Shown piece after piece: positions 10,638-19,308 of a DNA stretch of 64,000 nucleotides (its first letter is position 1; each line of letters begins with the position of its first letter). Origin of the DNA: Mycolicibacterium porcinum (GTDB lineage: Bacteria > Actinomycetota > Actinomycetes > Mycobacteriales > Mycobacteriaceae); contig MVIG01000004.1 of the NCBI GenBank assembly GCA_002086835.1, positions 248,001 through 312,000 on the forward strand, in the 5' to 3' direction. Position numbers and translations under genes: made by a program. The notes under the pieces are model-generated. The model had not been told where the DNA came from and made no database searches. It was given only the letters and a program-made list of their open reading frames with translations.

Positions 10638-12580
10638 GCGCTCGCTCCCACGCCGCTCGCCTCAACCTCAATGGTGGCCGCCGCCAACCGGGCGAACTTG
10701 GCCTTGTCGTTTTCCTTCTCACCGAGTGTGCCGTCCAGGGCCGCATCGATGATGCCCTCGACCTCGTCGGCGAGGAAGGCCATGCCCTCCACCTTGGTCA
10801 CCGACTGGATGTCGACCAGGTACTTGCCGCGCAGCAGGAGCGCGAGCTGACCCAGGTTCATCTCCGGCACCACCACCTTCGGGTAGCGGCGCAGCACCTC
10901 CCCGAGGTTGGCCGGGAAGGGGTTGAGGTGTCGCAGATGGGCCTGGGCCACCTTGATGCCCTTGCGGCGGGCCCGCCGGCACGCCTCGCCGATCGGTCCG
11001 TAGCTGCTACCCCAGCCCAGCATGAGCAGTTCGGCATCGCCGTTGGGGTCGTCGACCTCGAGATCGGGCACCGTGATGCCTGCGATCTTCTCCTGGCGCA
11101 GCCGCACCATGAGGTCGTGGTTCTTGGGCTCGTAGGAGATGTTGCCCGAACCGTTGGCCGCCTCAAGGCCACCGATCCGGTGCTCCAGGCCCGGGGTGCC
11201 GGGCACCGCGAACTGGCGGGCCAGGGTCTCGGGATCGCGCGCGTAGGGAGCGAACGGCTCGCCGGACTTGGCGAACTTGTGCTCGATCGGCGGGTAGGTG
11301 CTGATGTCCGGGATCTGCCAGGGCTCAGAGCCGTTGGCGACGGCTCCGTCGGACAGGATGATGACCGGGGTGTGGTAGTCGACCGCGATGCGCGCGGCCT
11401 CCACAGCGATGTCGAAGCAGTCCGACGGCGACTTCGGTGCCAGAACCGCGACCGGTGACTCGCCGTTGCGGCCGAACAGCGCCTGCAACAGGTCGGCCTG
11501 CTCGGTCTTGGTCGGCAGACCCGTCGACGGGCCGCCACGCTGCACGTCGATGATGATCAGCGGCAGCTCGGTCATCACGGCCAGGCCGATCGCCTCGGAC
11601 TTGAGCGAGACACCCGGGCCGGAGGTGCTGGTGACGCCCAGCGCGCCGCCGTAGGACGCACCGATGGCCGCGCCGATACCGGCGATCTCGTCCTCGGCCT
11701 GGAAGGTCAGGACGTTGAAGTTCTTGTGCTTGGACAGCTCGTGGAGGATGTCCGAGGCCGGGGTGATCGGGTAGGTGCCCAGCACCACCTGGATCTGGGC
11801 CAGATGCCCGGCGGTCACGATGCCGTAGGCCAGCGCGGTGTTCCCCGAGATCTGCCGGTATTCACCCGACTTCAGCTTGGCCGGCGACACCTCGTACGTG
11901 GTGGCGAATGCCTCGGTGGTCTCGCCGTAGTTCCAGCCGGCCTTCAGCGCCAGGACGTTGGCCTCGGCCACATCGGGCTTCCGGGAGAACTTCTCCCGGA
12001 TGAAGGCCTCGCTGTGCTCGAGCTCGCGGCCGTACATCCACGAGAGCAGGCCGAGGGCGAACATGTTCTTGGCGCGCTGGCCGTCCTTCTTGGTGGCGCC
12101 GATCGCCTCGACGGCGCCGAGGGTCAGCGTCGTCATCGCGACGGACGTCACCACGTAGTCGGACAACGTGTCATCCTCTAGCGGATTGTTGTCGTATCCG
12201 ACCTTGGCGAGGTTGCGCTTGGTGAACTCATCGGAGTTGGCGATGATCAGGCCGCCGCGCGGCAGATCGGACACATTCGCCTTGAGCGCGGCCGGGTTCA
12301 TCGCCACGAGCACGTCGGGGCGGTCACCGGCGGTGAGGATGTCGTAGTCGGCGATCTGGATCTGGAACGACGACACACCGGGCAGAGTGCCCTGAGGCGC
12401 ACGGATCTCGGCCGGGTAATTCGGCTGGGTCGCGAGGTCGTTGCCGAACAGCGCGGCTTCAGAGGTGAAGCGGTCACCGGTCAGCTGCATACCGTCGCCA
12501 GAGTCGCCGGCGAAGCGGATGACTACCTTCTCGAGCTTCTGCCGCGGCGCGGCGCCATTGCCGTTGCCGTTCTCACCCAC
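10634..12580 (-). CDS. korA: 2-oxoglutarate:ferredoxin oxidoreductase, alpha subunit (gamma-alpha fusion)
   Basis: 648 residues: an N-terminal gamma domain (VVIRFAGDSGDGMQLTGDRF, residues ~20-39, continuing to about 200) fused to the pyrimidine-binding alpha domain (GNTALAYGIVTAG, YPITPASDILHEL, TSGPGVSLKSEAIGLAVMTE). This fusion is the standard actinobacterial KorA form. It works with KorB to convert 2-oxoglutarate and CoA to succinyl-CoA while reducing ferredoxin. It is the first gene of korA-korB-mobA. The 340 bp upstream carry two strong palindromes with no adjacent regulator gene. Confidence 0.95.
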   Translation of the reverse strand: MGENGNGNGAAPRQKLEKVVIRFAGDSGDGMQLTGDRFTSEAALFGNDLATQPNYPAEIRAPQGTLPGVSSFQIQIADYDILTAGDRPDVLVAMNPAALKANVSDLPRGGLIIANSDEFTKRNLAKVGYDNNPLEDDTLSDYVVTSVAMTTLTLGAVEAIGATKKDGQRAKNMFALGLLSWMYGRELEHSEAFIREKFSRKPDVAEANVLALKAGWNYGETTEAFATTYEVSPAKLKSGEYRQISGNTALAYGIVTAGHLAQIQVVLGTYPITPASDILHELSKHKNFNVLTFQAEDEIAGIGAAIGASYGGALGVTSTSGPGVSLKSEAIGLAVMTELPLIIIDVQRGGPSTGLPTKTEQADLLQALFGRNGESPVAVLAPKSPSDCFDIAVEAARIAVDYHTPVIILSDGAVANGSEPWQIPDISTYPPIEHKFAKSGEPFAPYARDPETLARQFAVPGTPGLEHRIGGLEAANGSGNISYEPKNHDLMVRLRQEKIAGITVPDLEVDDPNGDAELLMLGWGSSYGPIGEACRRARRKGIKVAQAHLRHLNPFPANLGEVLRRYPKVVVPEMNLGQLALLLRGKYLVDIQSVTKVEGMAFLADEVEGIIDAALDGTLGEKENDKAKFARLAAATIEVEASGVGASA

Positions 12581-12820
12581 GGCTACCGCCTTTCACACGT
12601 TCTTTGACCACGTCTTTCCGAGCCGCTGTCACGTGACGCGCCGCCGGATCAAACGTCCACAGAATTTTGATGTCACTACCAGTACCGATTATTGCACTGC
12701 TCTTAGGCTGCGCTTCACCGCGCCGCCCCCCGACACGCGGGTGGGTTCTCGCCGAAGGTCCTGTTCGCGGACGTGAAGGAACCCGTTTTGAGACAAAACT
12801 GTGGTTTTCGTCACGTTTAG

Positions 12821-12835
12821 GAGAATGTCATTCTC
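12821..12835. promoter_or_regulatory. Palindrome GAGAATG-T-CATTCTC
   Basis: A perfect 7+1+7 inverted repeat about 240 bp upstream of the korA start and 87 bp past the PfkB stop. The geometry fits a homodimeric repressor, for example of the TetR family. No such regulator gene lies nearby. Confidence 0.45.
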
Positions 12836-12845
12836 TAAGGAAAAT

Positions 12846-12861
12846 GCTACCGGCCGGTAGC
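12846..12861. promoter_or_regulatory. Palindrome GCTACCGGCCGGTAGC
   Basis: A perfect 16-bp palindrome, 25 bp centre-to-centre from the previous one. ACCGGCCGGT-like cores are typical of TetR-family operators in actinobacteria. Confidence 0.45.
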
Positions 12862-12922
12862 TGACTGCTAGCACCGGCAAGCACGAAGTTGACACCTGTC
12901 GAGTCTAGGTCCCGACCTGCGT

Positions 12923-13771
12923 CTACGCCAGATCGGGGGTCCCGGTGTGCACTCGCTTGTCCAATTCTCTTGCCACCAGTTCGCTGGCCGATTCCGCGGC
13001 GCGATGCGGGTCATGCCCGGCCGCGCGGTGCGCGACGTAGCAGGCGGTGAACATGTCCCCCGCCCCGGTGGTCTGGACGTCGAGCACCCGCCACGCGGCC
13101 GGGACGCGCTCCACCGCGCCCTCGATATAGATGTCGCATCCCTCGGAGCCGTAGGTGACCAGGATTTCCCCGACGCCCAGCCGCTCCGCGGTGGACCGGT
13201 CGAACGGGCCGTCGGCGACGATCACCGCCTCGTCCTCGGCCAGCTTGAGGATGTCGACATCGGCGAGCAGGTCAGGGGGGAAGTGCCGATCCTCGACGAG
13301 CGGCCCGAGCCGGTCGGCGCGCACCAGGCCCTGCCCGTCGTAGGCGACCCGGTGACCGCGCGCCGCCAGGGCGGCGAGCGTGCCTGCGGGAAAATCGGTG
13401 CGCAGCAAGGGAGCCAGGTGCACCCATGTCGTGACCGGATCCGCCATCTCGATGTCAGCGGCGGTCCACACCGGGCCGATCGCCTGGACACCCATGTGCC
13501 GGTGATCGGTGTCGTCATAGTCGAGGCTGAATGAACTCGTCAGGTCCGAGGGCAGGATCTGCACCATCGACCCGAACCGCGCGCGCAGGCCGTCGAACAG
13601 GGCGTGATCGCGTTCGGCACCCATCGCGACGATCCGGCCGGGCCCGCCCGCGGCCTGCAGCGCCACTCCGGCGAACGATGCGCATCCCCCGGGGCTCGGC
13701 GGCGCCCCGTTGATGATGTCGATCGCGAGGTTGCCGAGCACGGTTACCCCGGGGACTAGCTCTCGTGGCAT
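12923..13771 (-). CDS. PfkB-family carbohydrate/nucleoside kinase
   Basis: 282 residues from ATG 13771 (PRELVPGVTVLG); upstream codons to 13822 look non-coding. It has the ribokinase fold, with the N-terminal VTVLGNLAIDIING, Gly pair PSPGGCASFAGVALQAAGG and C-terminal anion-hole/catalytic motif TTGAGDMFTACYVAH, where the GAGD Asp is the base. PfkB kinases phosphorylate sugars, nucleosides or related alcohols. The substrate cannot be read from sequence. It stands alone beside the sugar/inositol island and is not the iolC of that pathway (see 26805). Confidence 0.85.
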   Translation of the reverse strand: MPRELVPGVTVLGNLAIDIINGAPPSPGGCASFAGVALQAAGGPGRIVAMGAERDHALFDGLRARFGSMVQILPSDLTSSFSLDYDDTDHRHMGVQAIGPVWTAADIEMADPVTTWVHLAPLLRTDFPAGTLAALAARGHRVAYDGQGLVRADRLGPLVEDRHFPPDLLADVDILKLAEDEAVIVADGPFDRSTAERLGVGEILVTYGSEGCDIYIEGAVERVPAAWRVLDVQTTGAGDMFTACYVAHRAAGHDPHRAAESASELVARELDKRVHTGTPDLA

Positions 13772-13941
13772 GGATGAAGTGTCCCGGTCACGGCGATCGC
13801 CACGTTCCCCGACCCCGCGCAATCCCCCGAGCCGACATCGAAATGTGACTCATGTCATACGCGTGCGCATGGAATGCCGGTCGGCGAATCCGCATTCAAA
13901 TCACATAGATGGCCAATGTTGTGACAGAAGGGTTTTTCGAG

Positions 13942-14190
13942 ATGCGCATGGATTCGAGGACGAAATTGCTCCTCTGTACCGCCGGCACGGCCGCCGCCGC
14001 AGTCATGGCGATACTGGGGATCCAGACCGCCCAGATCGACACCACAACCGAGACGTCAGTAGCCGCAGCAGAACCCACCATGCAGTTCGGCGAGACCGTG
14101 ACGCAGTCCGTGCCGCCTTCGACACCTGAGATCCCCGCAGCGACGCCGCCGGTCAAGGCGGAGCCGGCGCCGACCGCAGAACCCGGCTGA
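13942..14190 (+). CDS. Small exported/anchored Pro-Ala-rich protein
   Basis: 82 residues from ATG 13942 (RMDSRTKLLL), with AGAAGGG about 9 nt upstream. The ORF is open from 13909, but that start lacks a ribosome site. A positively charged N-terminus and one hydrophobic helix (LLLCTAGTAAAAVMAILGI, residues ~9-27) make a signal peptide or anchor. The rest is a short Thr/Pro/Ala-rich tail ending PPVKAEPAPTAEPG, likely unstructured outside the membrane. Function unknown. It is divergent from the PfkB gene and convergent with the LacI gene. Confidence 0.6.
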   Translation: MRMDSRTKLLLCTAGTAAAAVMAILGIQTAQIDTTTETSVAAAEPTMQFGETVTQSVPPSTPEIPAATPPVKAEPAPTAEPG

Positions 14191-14200
14191 ACCGCAACGG

Positions 14201-15205
14201 TCACGCCGGCAGGTTGTACGGCGTGATCACCTGAATGGGCACGGGGCGGACGGGCTCGCCGGGCAGTGCGCCGTGCTGCTGCAGGATCAACCGCATGGCC
14301 AGCCGCGCATCCGCGCGAAGGTCGTTGTGCAACACCACCGAAATCCTGCCTTCGCGCAGCAGTCTCCGGTTGTCCACGTCGAGATCGTGGGCCACGAACA
14401 CCCGGCACTGCCTCCCGAGCTTCTCGAAGGCTGCCACTGTGGCCGCGTTGCCGCCGCCCGGCGAGTAGACCGCTTCGACCGAGGGGTGCCGCTCCAGCGC
14501 GTCGAGCACCAACCGCTCGTTGGTCGCATCGATGCCGTCGCTGTCGGTGACCTCAACGACACCACGACCGGAACCGCGCAGCCCCGACCTGAATCCCACC
14601 TCGCGCTCACCCTCACCGCGAAACACCGTGCGGCTCAGGGTGATCAATACCTCCGACGAGGACGGGCCCAGCCATTGCTCGATGAGGTAGGCCGCCGTCG
14701 CACCGGCTCCGTGGTTGTCGATGCCGACGTACGCGCTGCGTGCACTGGCGGGGATGTCGGTCGCGTACGTCACCACCGGAACGCCGGCGGCGACGAGCTG
14801 GTCGACGGCCTCGGCCACCTCCGGCTCATCCGCCGCCTTCAACACCACGCCGTGGCTGCTCCGAATGCCCGCCAGGGTGTCGACCATCTGCGCGGTCGAG
14901 CCGGATTCCCACAGACGGAAGCGGGCCCGCAGCATGGCCGGGGCGAAGGTGGGCAACTCGGCCTCGACCGCTGACCGGAACGCGTCGGAGAACCGCTGCG
15001 GAGTCTGCATGACCACGTCGATCAGATAGCGGCGCCCGTTGAGCCGCAACTGCGCCCGCTGCTTGTCCAGATCCGCGATCGCCTGGCGCACCTCGGCCCG
15101 GGTGTTCTCCCGCACCCCCGGGCGGTCGTTGAGCACGCGGTCCACCGTCGCCTCACTCAATCCACACTGCTGCGCGATCTCGCGGACCTTGTATCGGTGC
15201 GCCAT
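14201..15205 (-). CDS. LacI-family transcriptional regulator (first)
   Basis: 334 residues from ATG 15205 (AHRYKVREIAQQ), with GGAGG 6 nt upstream. The N-terminal HTH (VREIAQQCGLSEATVDRVLN, residues ~7-26) is LacI-type, followed by a periplasmic-binding-protein-like sensor domain (VGIDNHGAGATAAYLIEQWL; VFVAHDLDVDNRRLLREG). It is divergent from the PhyH oxygenase/dehydrogenase operon with only 83 bp between starts, and that gap holds a tandem 11-bp repeat that is a likely operator. It probably represses that operon until a cyclitol or sugar ligand binds. Confidence 0.9.
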   Translation of the reverse strand: MAHRYKVREIAQQCGLSEATVDRVLNDRPGVRENTRAEVRQAIADLDKQRAQLRLNGRRYLIDVVMQTPQRFSDAFRSAVEAELPTFAPAMLRARFRLWESGSTAQMVDTLAGIRSSHGVVLKAADEPEVAEAVDQLVAAGVPVVTYATDIPASARSAYVGIDNHGAGATAAYLIEQWLGPSSSEVLITLSRTVFRGEGEREVGFRSGLRGSGRGVVEVTDSDGIDATNERLVLDALERHPSVEAVYSPGGGNAATVAAFEKLGRQCRVFVAHDLDVDNRRLLREGRISVVLHNDLRADARLAMRLILQQHGALPGEPVRPVPIQVITPYNLPA

Positions 15206-15225
15206 CCATGACCTCCACGTCTCGC

Positions 15226-15247
15226 TGATGGTTTTTTGATGGCTTTT
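15226..15247. promoter_or_regulatory. Tandem 11-bp direct repeat in the LacI/PhyH divergent promoter
   Basis: TGATGGTTTTT (15226-15236) is followed at once by TGATGGCTTTT (15237-15247). The pair lies between the start codons of the first LacI gene and the oxygenase gene. The tandem layout at a divergent promoter suggests a regulator-binding site, though LacI proteins usually bind inverted repeats. Confidence 0.35.
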
Positions 15248-15288
15248 TGCCGTTGATTGTGCCACAGAACACAGCAAGACTGACTGCC

Positions 15289-16452
15289 ATGACCGCCACC
15301 ACGCGCACCGGGCACCGGGCCTGGATCGAGGACGCCGACTGCTCTCTCGACGACTTCCGCGCCCAGGTGTCCCGCACCACCGACGCCGCCGAATACCCGT
15401 TGGCCGCAGACATCCGGCACAACGTCCCGGTGTACTCGGCCGCGACCATTGCCGGGACCGAACGCCGCGAGCTGCAGACCGAGCTGATCCGGGCGCTGGG
15501 CGACGGCCCAGGCGTCGTGGTGTTCGAAGGGGTCTTCGATGCCGACGTCGTCGACCGGGCCAGCGGCGCCTTCGTCGCGCTCATCGAAGCCCAGCGCACC
15601 GAAGGCGCTGCCGCCGGTGATCATTTCGGCAAGGCCGGCGTCAACGACCGCATCTGGAACGCCGCGCAGAAGCTGGCCCTGCACTCCCCCGATGTGTATG
15701 CCGCCTACTACGCCAACGACGCACTGGCACTCGTGGCACAGGCCTGGCTGGGTCCGCGCTACCAGGTCACCTCGCAGGTCAATGTCGTCAATCCCGGTGG
15801 CGCCGCACAGGTTCCGCACCGTGACTACCACCTTGGCTTCGTCACCCCGGACCAGCTGGCGGACTATCCGGCGCATCTGCACCGGCTTTCGCCTGCCATG
15901 ACACTGCAAGGAGCCGTCGCGCACTGTGACATGCCGCCGGCGAGCGGTCCGACGATGCTGCTGCCGTACTCCCAGACGTTCGAGGCCGGCTACATCGCGT
16001 TCTACCGGCCGGAGTTCATCGAGTTCTTCGCGGCCCACCAGGTTCAGGTGCCGTTGAGCAAGGGCGACGCGGTGTTCTTCAATCCGGCGCTCTATCACGG
16101 CGCAGGCACCAACTCCTCGACCGAGATCCGGCGCATGGCCAACCTGCTGCAGATCTCGTCGTCGTTCGGACGCGCGATGGAAGTACTCGACCGCACCGCC
16201 ATGGTCCGCGCCGTCTACCCCGCCCTGCTGGCGATGAAGGCCGCGGGCCGGTCCGAGCGGGAGCTGGCCAACGCCGTCAATGCCACCGCGGAGGGTTACG
16301 CATTCCCGACGAATCTCGACAGGGACCAACCCATCGGCAGCCTGGCCCCGCCCAGCCAGGTCGACACCGTCCTGGCCGCGCTGGCCGAGGGCCTGTCCCC
16401 CGAAGAACTCGACACCATCCTCGATCAGCAGCAAGAACGGAGAATCCCATGA
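15289..16452 (+). CDS. Phytanoyl-CoA dioxygenase (PhyH)-type Fe(II)/2-oxoglutarate oxygenase
   Basis: 387 residues from ATG 15289. Double-stranded beta-helix oxygenase with the iron facial triad visible: H177-R-D179 in VPHRDYH and H270 in NPALYHGAGTNSS, followed by R281/R282, one of which probably binds 2-oxoglutarate. Such enzymes hydroxylate unactivated carbons or remove O-alkyl groups, consuming O2 and 2-oxoglutarate. It is first in an operon with a Gfo/Idh dehydrogenase, an IolE-like protein and a second dehydrogenase (4-bp overlaps), and its next-gene ATG overlaps its stop. The context suggests it acts on a modified cyclitol or sugar, not on a fatty acyl-CoA. The substrate is inference. 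Confidence 0.85.
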   Translation: MTATTRTGHRAWIEDADCSLDDFRAQVSRTTDAAEYPLAADIRHNVPVYSAATIAGTERRELQTELIRALGDGPGVVVFEGVFDADVVDRASGAFVALIEAQRTEGAAAGDHFGKAGVNDRIWNAAQKLALHSPDVYAAYYANDALALVAQAWLGPRYQVTSQVNVVNPGGAAQVPHRDYHLGFVTPDQLADYPAHLHRLSPAMTLQGAVAHCDMPPASGPTMLLPYSQTFEAGYIAFYRPEFIEFFAAHQVQVPLSKGDAVFFNPALYHGAGTNSSTEIRRMANLLQISSSFGRAMEVLDRTAMVRAVYPALLAMKAAGRSERELANAVNATAEGYAFPTNLDRDQPIGSLAPPSQVDTVLAALAEGLSPEELDTILDQQQERRIP

Positions 16453-17456
16453 CCACGCTCGGCGTTATCGGACTGGGCCGCATCGGCGCCTTCCACACCG
16501 AAACCCTTTCCGCCCTCGACGGTTTGGACGGGCTGGTGATCACCGACGAGCGCACCGACGTGGCCGCGGCGGTGGCCGCCAAGCACGGCGCGAAAGCCGT
16601 CGACACCGTCGAAGAGCTGTTGTCCTCGGGTGTGGACGGTGTGGTGGTGGCCGCCGCAACCCCGGCGCACGCCGAGCTGACCCTAGCCGCAGTCGAGCGT
16701 GGCATCCCCACCTTCTGCGAGAAGCCGATCGCCTCCACCGCCGTGGAGAGCGCGCGCGTGGCCGAGACCATCACGCGATCCGGGGTACCCGTACAGGTCG
16801 GGTACCAGCGCCGCTTCGACGCGGCCTTCGCGGCAGCCAAGCGTGCGGTGGACGATGGCTCGCTGGGCATCCTGCACACGGTGCGTAGCACCACGATGGA
16901 TCCGGCTCCCCCGCCGCTGGACTACATCAAGGGCTCGGGCGGCATCTTCCGTGACTGCGCGGTACACGATTTCGACATCATCCGCTGGATCACCGGCCAG
17001 AACGCGGTCGAGGTGTACGCCACCGGAACCGTGCAGGGCGACCCGCTGTTCGCCGAATACGGCGACGTCGACACCGCCGCGGTGATCGTGCGGTTCGACG
17101 GAGGCGCCCTGGGTGTCGTGTCGAATGCGCGCTACAACGCCCGCGGATACGACTGCCGCCTTGAGGTGCACGGGTTCGACGACAGCGTGGCCGCAGGCTG
17201 GGACCAGGGCGTGCCGATGCGGAATGTGGATCCGGACAACACATTCCCGGCCGGCCCCGCCCACAACTTCTTCATGGACCGCTTCACCGAGGCGTTCCGC
17301 ACCGAACTGGCCGGCTTCGTCGAGGTGGCCAAGGGCGCGCCGGTGGCCGGTGCCACCGTGGCCGACGCCGTCGAGGTGGCCTGGCTGGCCGAGGCTGCCA
17401 CCGAGTCCCTGCGCCGGGGCACCCCGGTGCGCCTCGAGGAGGTTCGCAACGCATGA
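16449..17456 (+). CDS. Gfo/Idh/MocA oxidoreductase, inositol 2-dehydrogenase-like
   Basis: 335 residues. NAD(P)-binding Rossmann fold with G8-L-G-R-I-G13 (VIGLGRIGAFH), the family EKP motif at 91-93 (FCEKPIAS), and the catalytic-region GGIFRDCAVHDFDIIRW with the conserved Asp and His. This pattern is typical of myo-inositol 2-dehydrogenases and related cyclitol/sugar dehydrogenases, which oxidise a ring hydroxyl to the ketone. It overlaps both the oxygenase stop and the next gene's ATG by 4 bp, so translation is coupled. It may oxidise the product of the PhyH enzyme; exact stereospecificity cannot be told. Confidence 0.85.
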   Translation: MTTLGVIGLGRIGAFHTETLSALDGLDGLVITDERTDVAAAVAAKHGAKAVDTVEELLSSGVDGVVVAAATPAHAELTLAAVERGIPTFCEKPIASTAVESARVAETITRSGVPVQVGYQRRFDAAFAAAKRAVDDGSLGILHTVRSTTMDPAPPPLDYIKGSGGIFRDCAVHDFDIIRWITGQNAVEVYATGTVQGDPLFAEYGDVDTAAVIVRFDGGALGVVSNARYNARGYDCRLEVHGFDDSVAAGWDQGVPMRNVDPDNTFPAGPAHNFFMDRFTEAFRTELAGFVEVAKGAPVAGATVADAVEVAWLAEAATESLRRGTPVRLEEVRNA

Positions 17457-18319
17457 GCATCAAAATTGCCGGGGCACCGATCTCGTGGGGCGTGTGCGAG
17501 GTTCCCGGCTGGGGCTTCCAGCTCGACCCCGAACGCGTGCTGACCGAGATGCACGGGGCGGGGCTGTCCGCGACCGAGCTGGGGCCGGACGGCTTCCTGC
17601 CCGCAGATACCACCGAACTCACTGATCTTCTGGCTGGACACCAGCTTTCATGTGTCGGCGGTTTCGTGCCGGTGGTATTGCACGATGACGGCCACGACCC
17701 AGCAGATGACCTGGCCGGACCGCTCACCTCGCTTCGCGCCGCGGGCGCCGGTGTGGTGGTGCTGGCGGCGGCTACCGGGGCCGACGGCTACGACTCGCGA
17801 CCCGAACTCGACGACGACCAGTGGTCGACGCTGCTGGCCAACCTCGACCGACTCTCCGGAATCGCTTCCGAGGCAGGGCTGTTGGCAGTGCTGCATCCAC
17901 ATGTCGGCACGATGGTCGAAACCCGCGGGGATGTGGACCGCGTGCTGGCCGGATCGACGATCCCGCTGTGCCTGGACACCGGCCATCTGCTGATCGGCGG
18001 CACTGACCCCCTGGAGTTGGCCAAGGCCGTGCCACACCGCATCAAGCACACCCATCTGAAGGACGTGGATGCCGCGCTGGCGGCCAAGGTGCGATCCGGT
18101 GAGGTGACTTACACCGATGCGGTGCGCGCCGGGATGTACACGCCCTTGGGCACCGGTGACATTGACATTGCGGGCATTGTCTCGGTGTTGCGGGACAACG
18201 GTTTCGACGGCTGGTTCGTGATGGAGCAGGACACCATCCTGGACGGCGCACCGGTCGGTGACAGTCCGCTCGCCGACGTGCGCACCAGCGTGGCGTATCT
18301 GCGGTCTGTGACCTCGTGA
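17453..18319 (+). CDS. TIM-barrel sugar isomerase/inosose dehydratase-like (IolE family)
   Basis: 288 residues of AP-endonuclease-2-fold TIM barrel. IAGAPISWGVCEVPGWG at the N-terminus is close to the IolE N-terminal strand. Later come AVLHPHVGTMVE, LCLDTGHLLIGGTDP and HTHLKDVD, which supply the His/Asp/Glu metal ligands expected of inosose dehydratases. It probably dehydrates a keto-cyclitol made by a neighbouring dehydrogenase. It is a paralogue of the iolE at 31542 and of three other barrels in this window. Its ATG overlaps the previous stop and its stop overlaps the next GTG. Confidence 0.8.
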   Translation: MSIKIAGAPISWGVCEVPGWGFQLDPERVLTEMHGAGLSATELGPDGFLPADTTELTDLLAGHQLSCVGGFVPVVLHDDGHDPADDLAGPLTSLRAAGAGVVVLAAATGADGYDSRPELDDDQWSTLLANLDRLSGIASEAGLLAVLHPHVGTMVETRGDVDRVLAGSTIPLCLDTGHLLIGGTDPLELAKAVPHRIKHTHLKDVDAALAAKVRSGEVTYTDAVRAGMYTPLGTGDIDIAGIVSVLRDNGFDGWFVMEQDTILDGAPVGDSPLADVRTSVAYLRSVTS

Positions 18320-19308
18320 CCGGACTGCGCATCGGCGTTCTCGGCGCGTCCCGGATCGCCGAGAAGGCGATCGTGGGGCCCGCGCAGGAACTGGGTCACC
18401 GACTGGTGGCGGTCGCCGCGCGTGATCCGCAGCGCGCGGCGGCTTTTGCCGAGAAGTTCGGCGTGGAACGGGTGGTGGGTTCGTACGCCGACGTGATCGA
18501 CGACCCGGAGGTGGACGTCGTCTACAACCCGCTGGCCAACGGATTGCATGCACCGTGGAATCTGGCCGCAATAGCCGCCGGCAAGCCTGTGCTCAGCGAG
18601 AAGCCGTTCGCACGGAACAGGACTGAGGCGGCGACCGTCGCCCGGGCCGCCGAGGCAGCCGGGGTCACGGTGCTGGAGGGGTTCCACTACTTCTTCCACC
18701 CCGTGACGCAGCGGGCCTTCGCCCTGGTAGTCGGCGGCGAGATCGGCCGGCTCACCCGGGTCGAGGTGCGGATGGCGATGCCCGCGCCGGACAGGGACGA
18801 CCCCCGCTGGTCGCTGGAACTCGCGGGCGGTGCGCTCATGGACCTCGGCTGCTACGGCATGCATGTCCTGCGGTCGTTGGGCCGCTTGGACACTGAGGGA
18901 CTTCGCGGCGCCCCGTCCATCACCTCCACCCGGGCTCGACAGCACTCGGCCGGTGTGGACGCGACATGCGACGTGGAGCTCGAGTTCCCGGACGGGGCGA
19001 CCGCGCTGAGCGCCAATTCGATGGTGGCAGAGGATTACTCGTTCACGGTACGGATCACCGGACAAGACGGCGAGCTACTGGTACACGACTTCATCCGCCC
19101 CAATGACGACGACCGGATCACCGTGCGGACCGCCGCCGGTGAACGCGTCGAACGGCTCGGTACCCGCGCCAGCTATACGTATCAGCTGAAGGCGTTCGCC
19201 GATCACGTCCAGAACGGTGCGGCCCTACCGTTCGGGCTCGCGGACGCGGTGACCAACATGGCGTACGTCGACGCCGCATACCGGGCCGCCGGATTGCCTA
19301 CGCGCTAG
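18316..19308 (+). CDS. Gfo/Idh/MocA oxidoreductase (glucose-fructose-oxidoreductase/xylose-dehydrogenase-like)
   Basis: 330 residues from GTG 18316, coupled to the previous gene by a 4-bp overlap. Rossmann start LRIGVLGASRIAEKAIVGPA, EKP motif in LSEKPFARN, and GGALMDLGCYGMHVLRSLG in the C-terminal domain. This last motif is more like the glucose-fructose oxidoreductase/D-xylose or dihydrodiol dehydrogenase branch than like inositol 2-dehydrogenases. It therefore probably oxidises a different position or substrate from the first dehydrogenase of the operon. It is the last gene of the LacI-linked operon and is convergent with the second LacI gene (their stops overlap by 4 bp). Confidence 0.8.
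   Translation: MTGLRIGVLGASRIAEKAIVGPAQELGHRLVAVAARDPQRAAAFAEKFGVERVVGSYADVIDDPEVDVVYNPLANGLHAPWNLAAIAAGKPVLSEKPFARNRTEAATVARAAEAAGVTVLEGFHYFFHPVTQRAFALVVGGEIGRLTRVEVRMAMPAPDRDDPRWSLELAGGALMDLGCYGMHVLRSLGRLDTEGLRGAPSITSTRARQHSAGVDATCDVELEFPDGATALSANSMVAEDYSFTVRITGQDGELLVHDFIRPNDDDRITVRTAAGERVERLGTRASYTYQLKAFADHVQNGAALPFGLADAVTNMAYVDAAYRAAGLPTR

Larger units (their letters stand above)
12581..12922. other. Intergenic region upstream of korA with two palindromes
   Basis: This 342-bp gap holds no gene. It is less GC-rich than its neighbours between about 12660 and 12860 and contains two separate perfect palindromes (listed individually). On the minus strand TGCAATAAT near 12690 could be an extended -10 element for korA. 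Confidence 0.5.

Noticed and set aside
13840..13910. TGACTCATGTCA-like palindrome before the small exported protein
   Set aside because: Imperfect spacing for CRP or other known sites and no regulator context.
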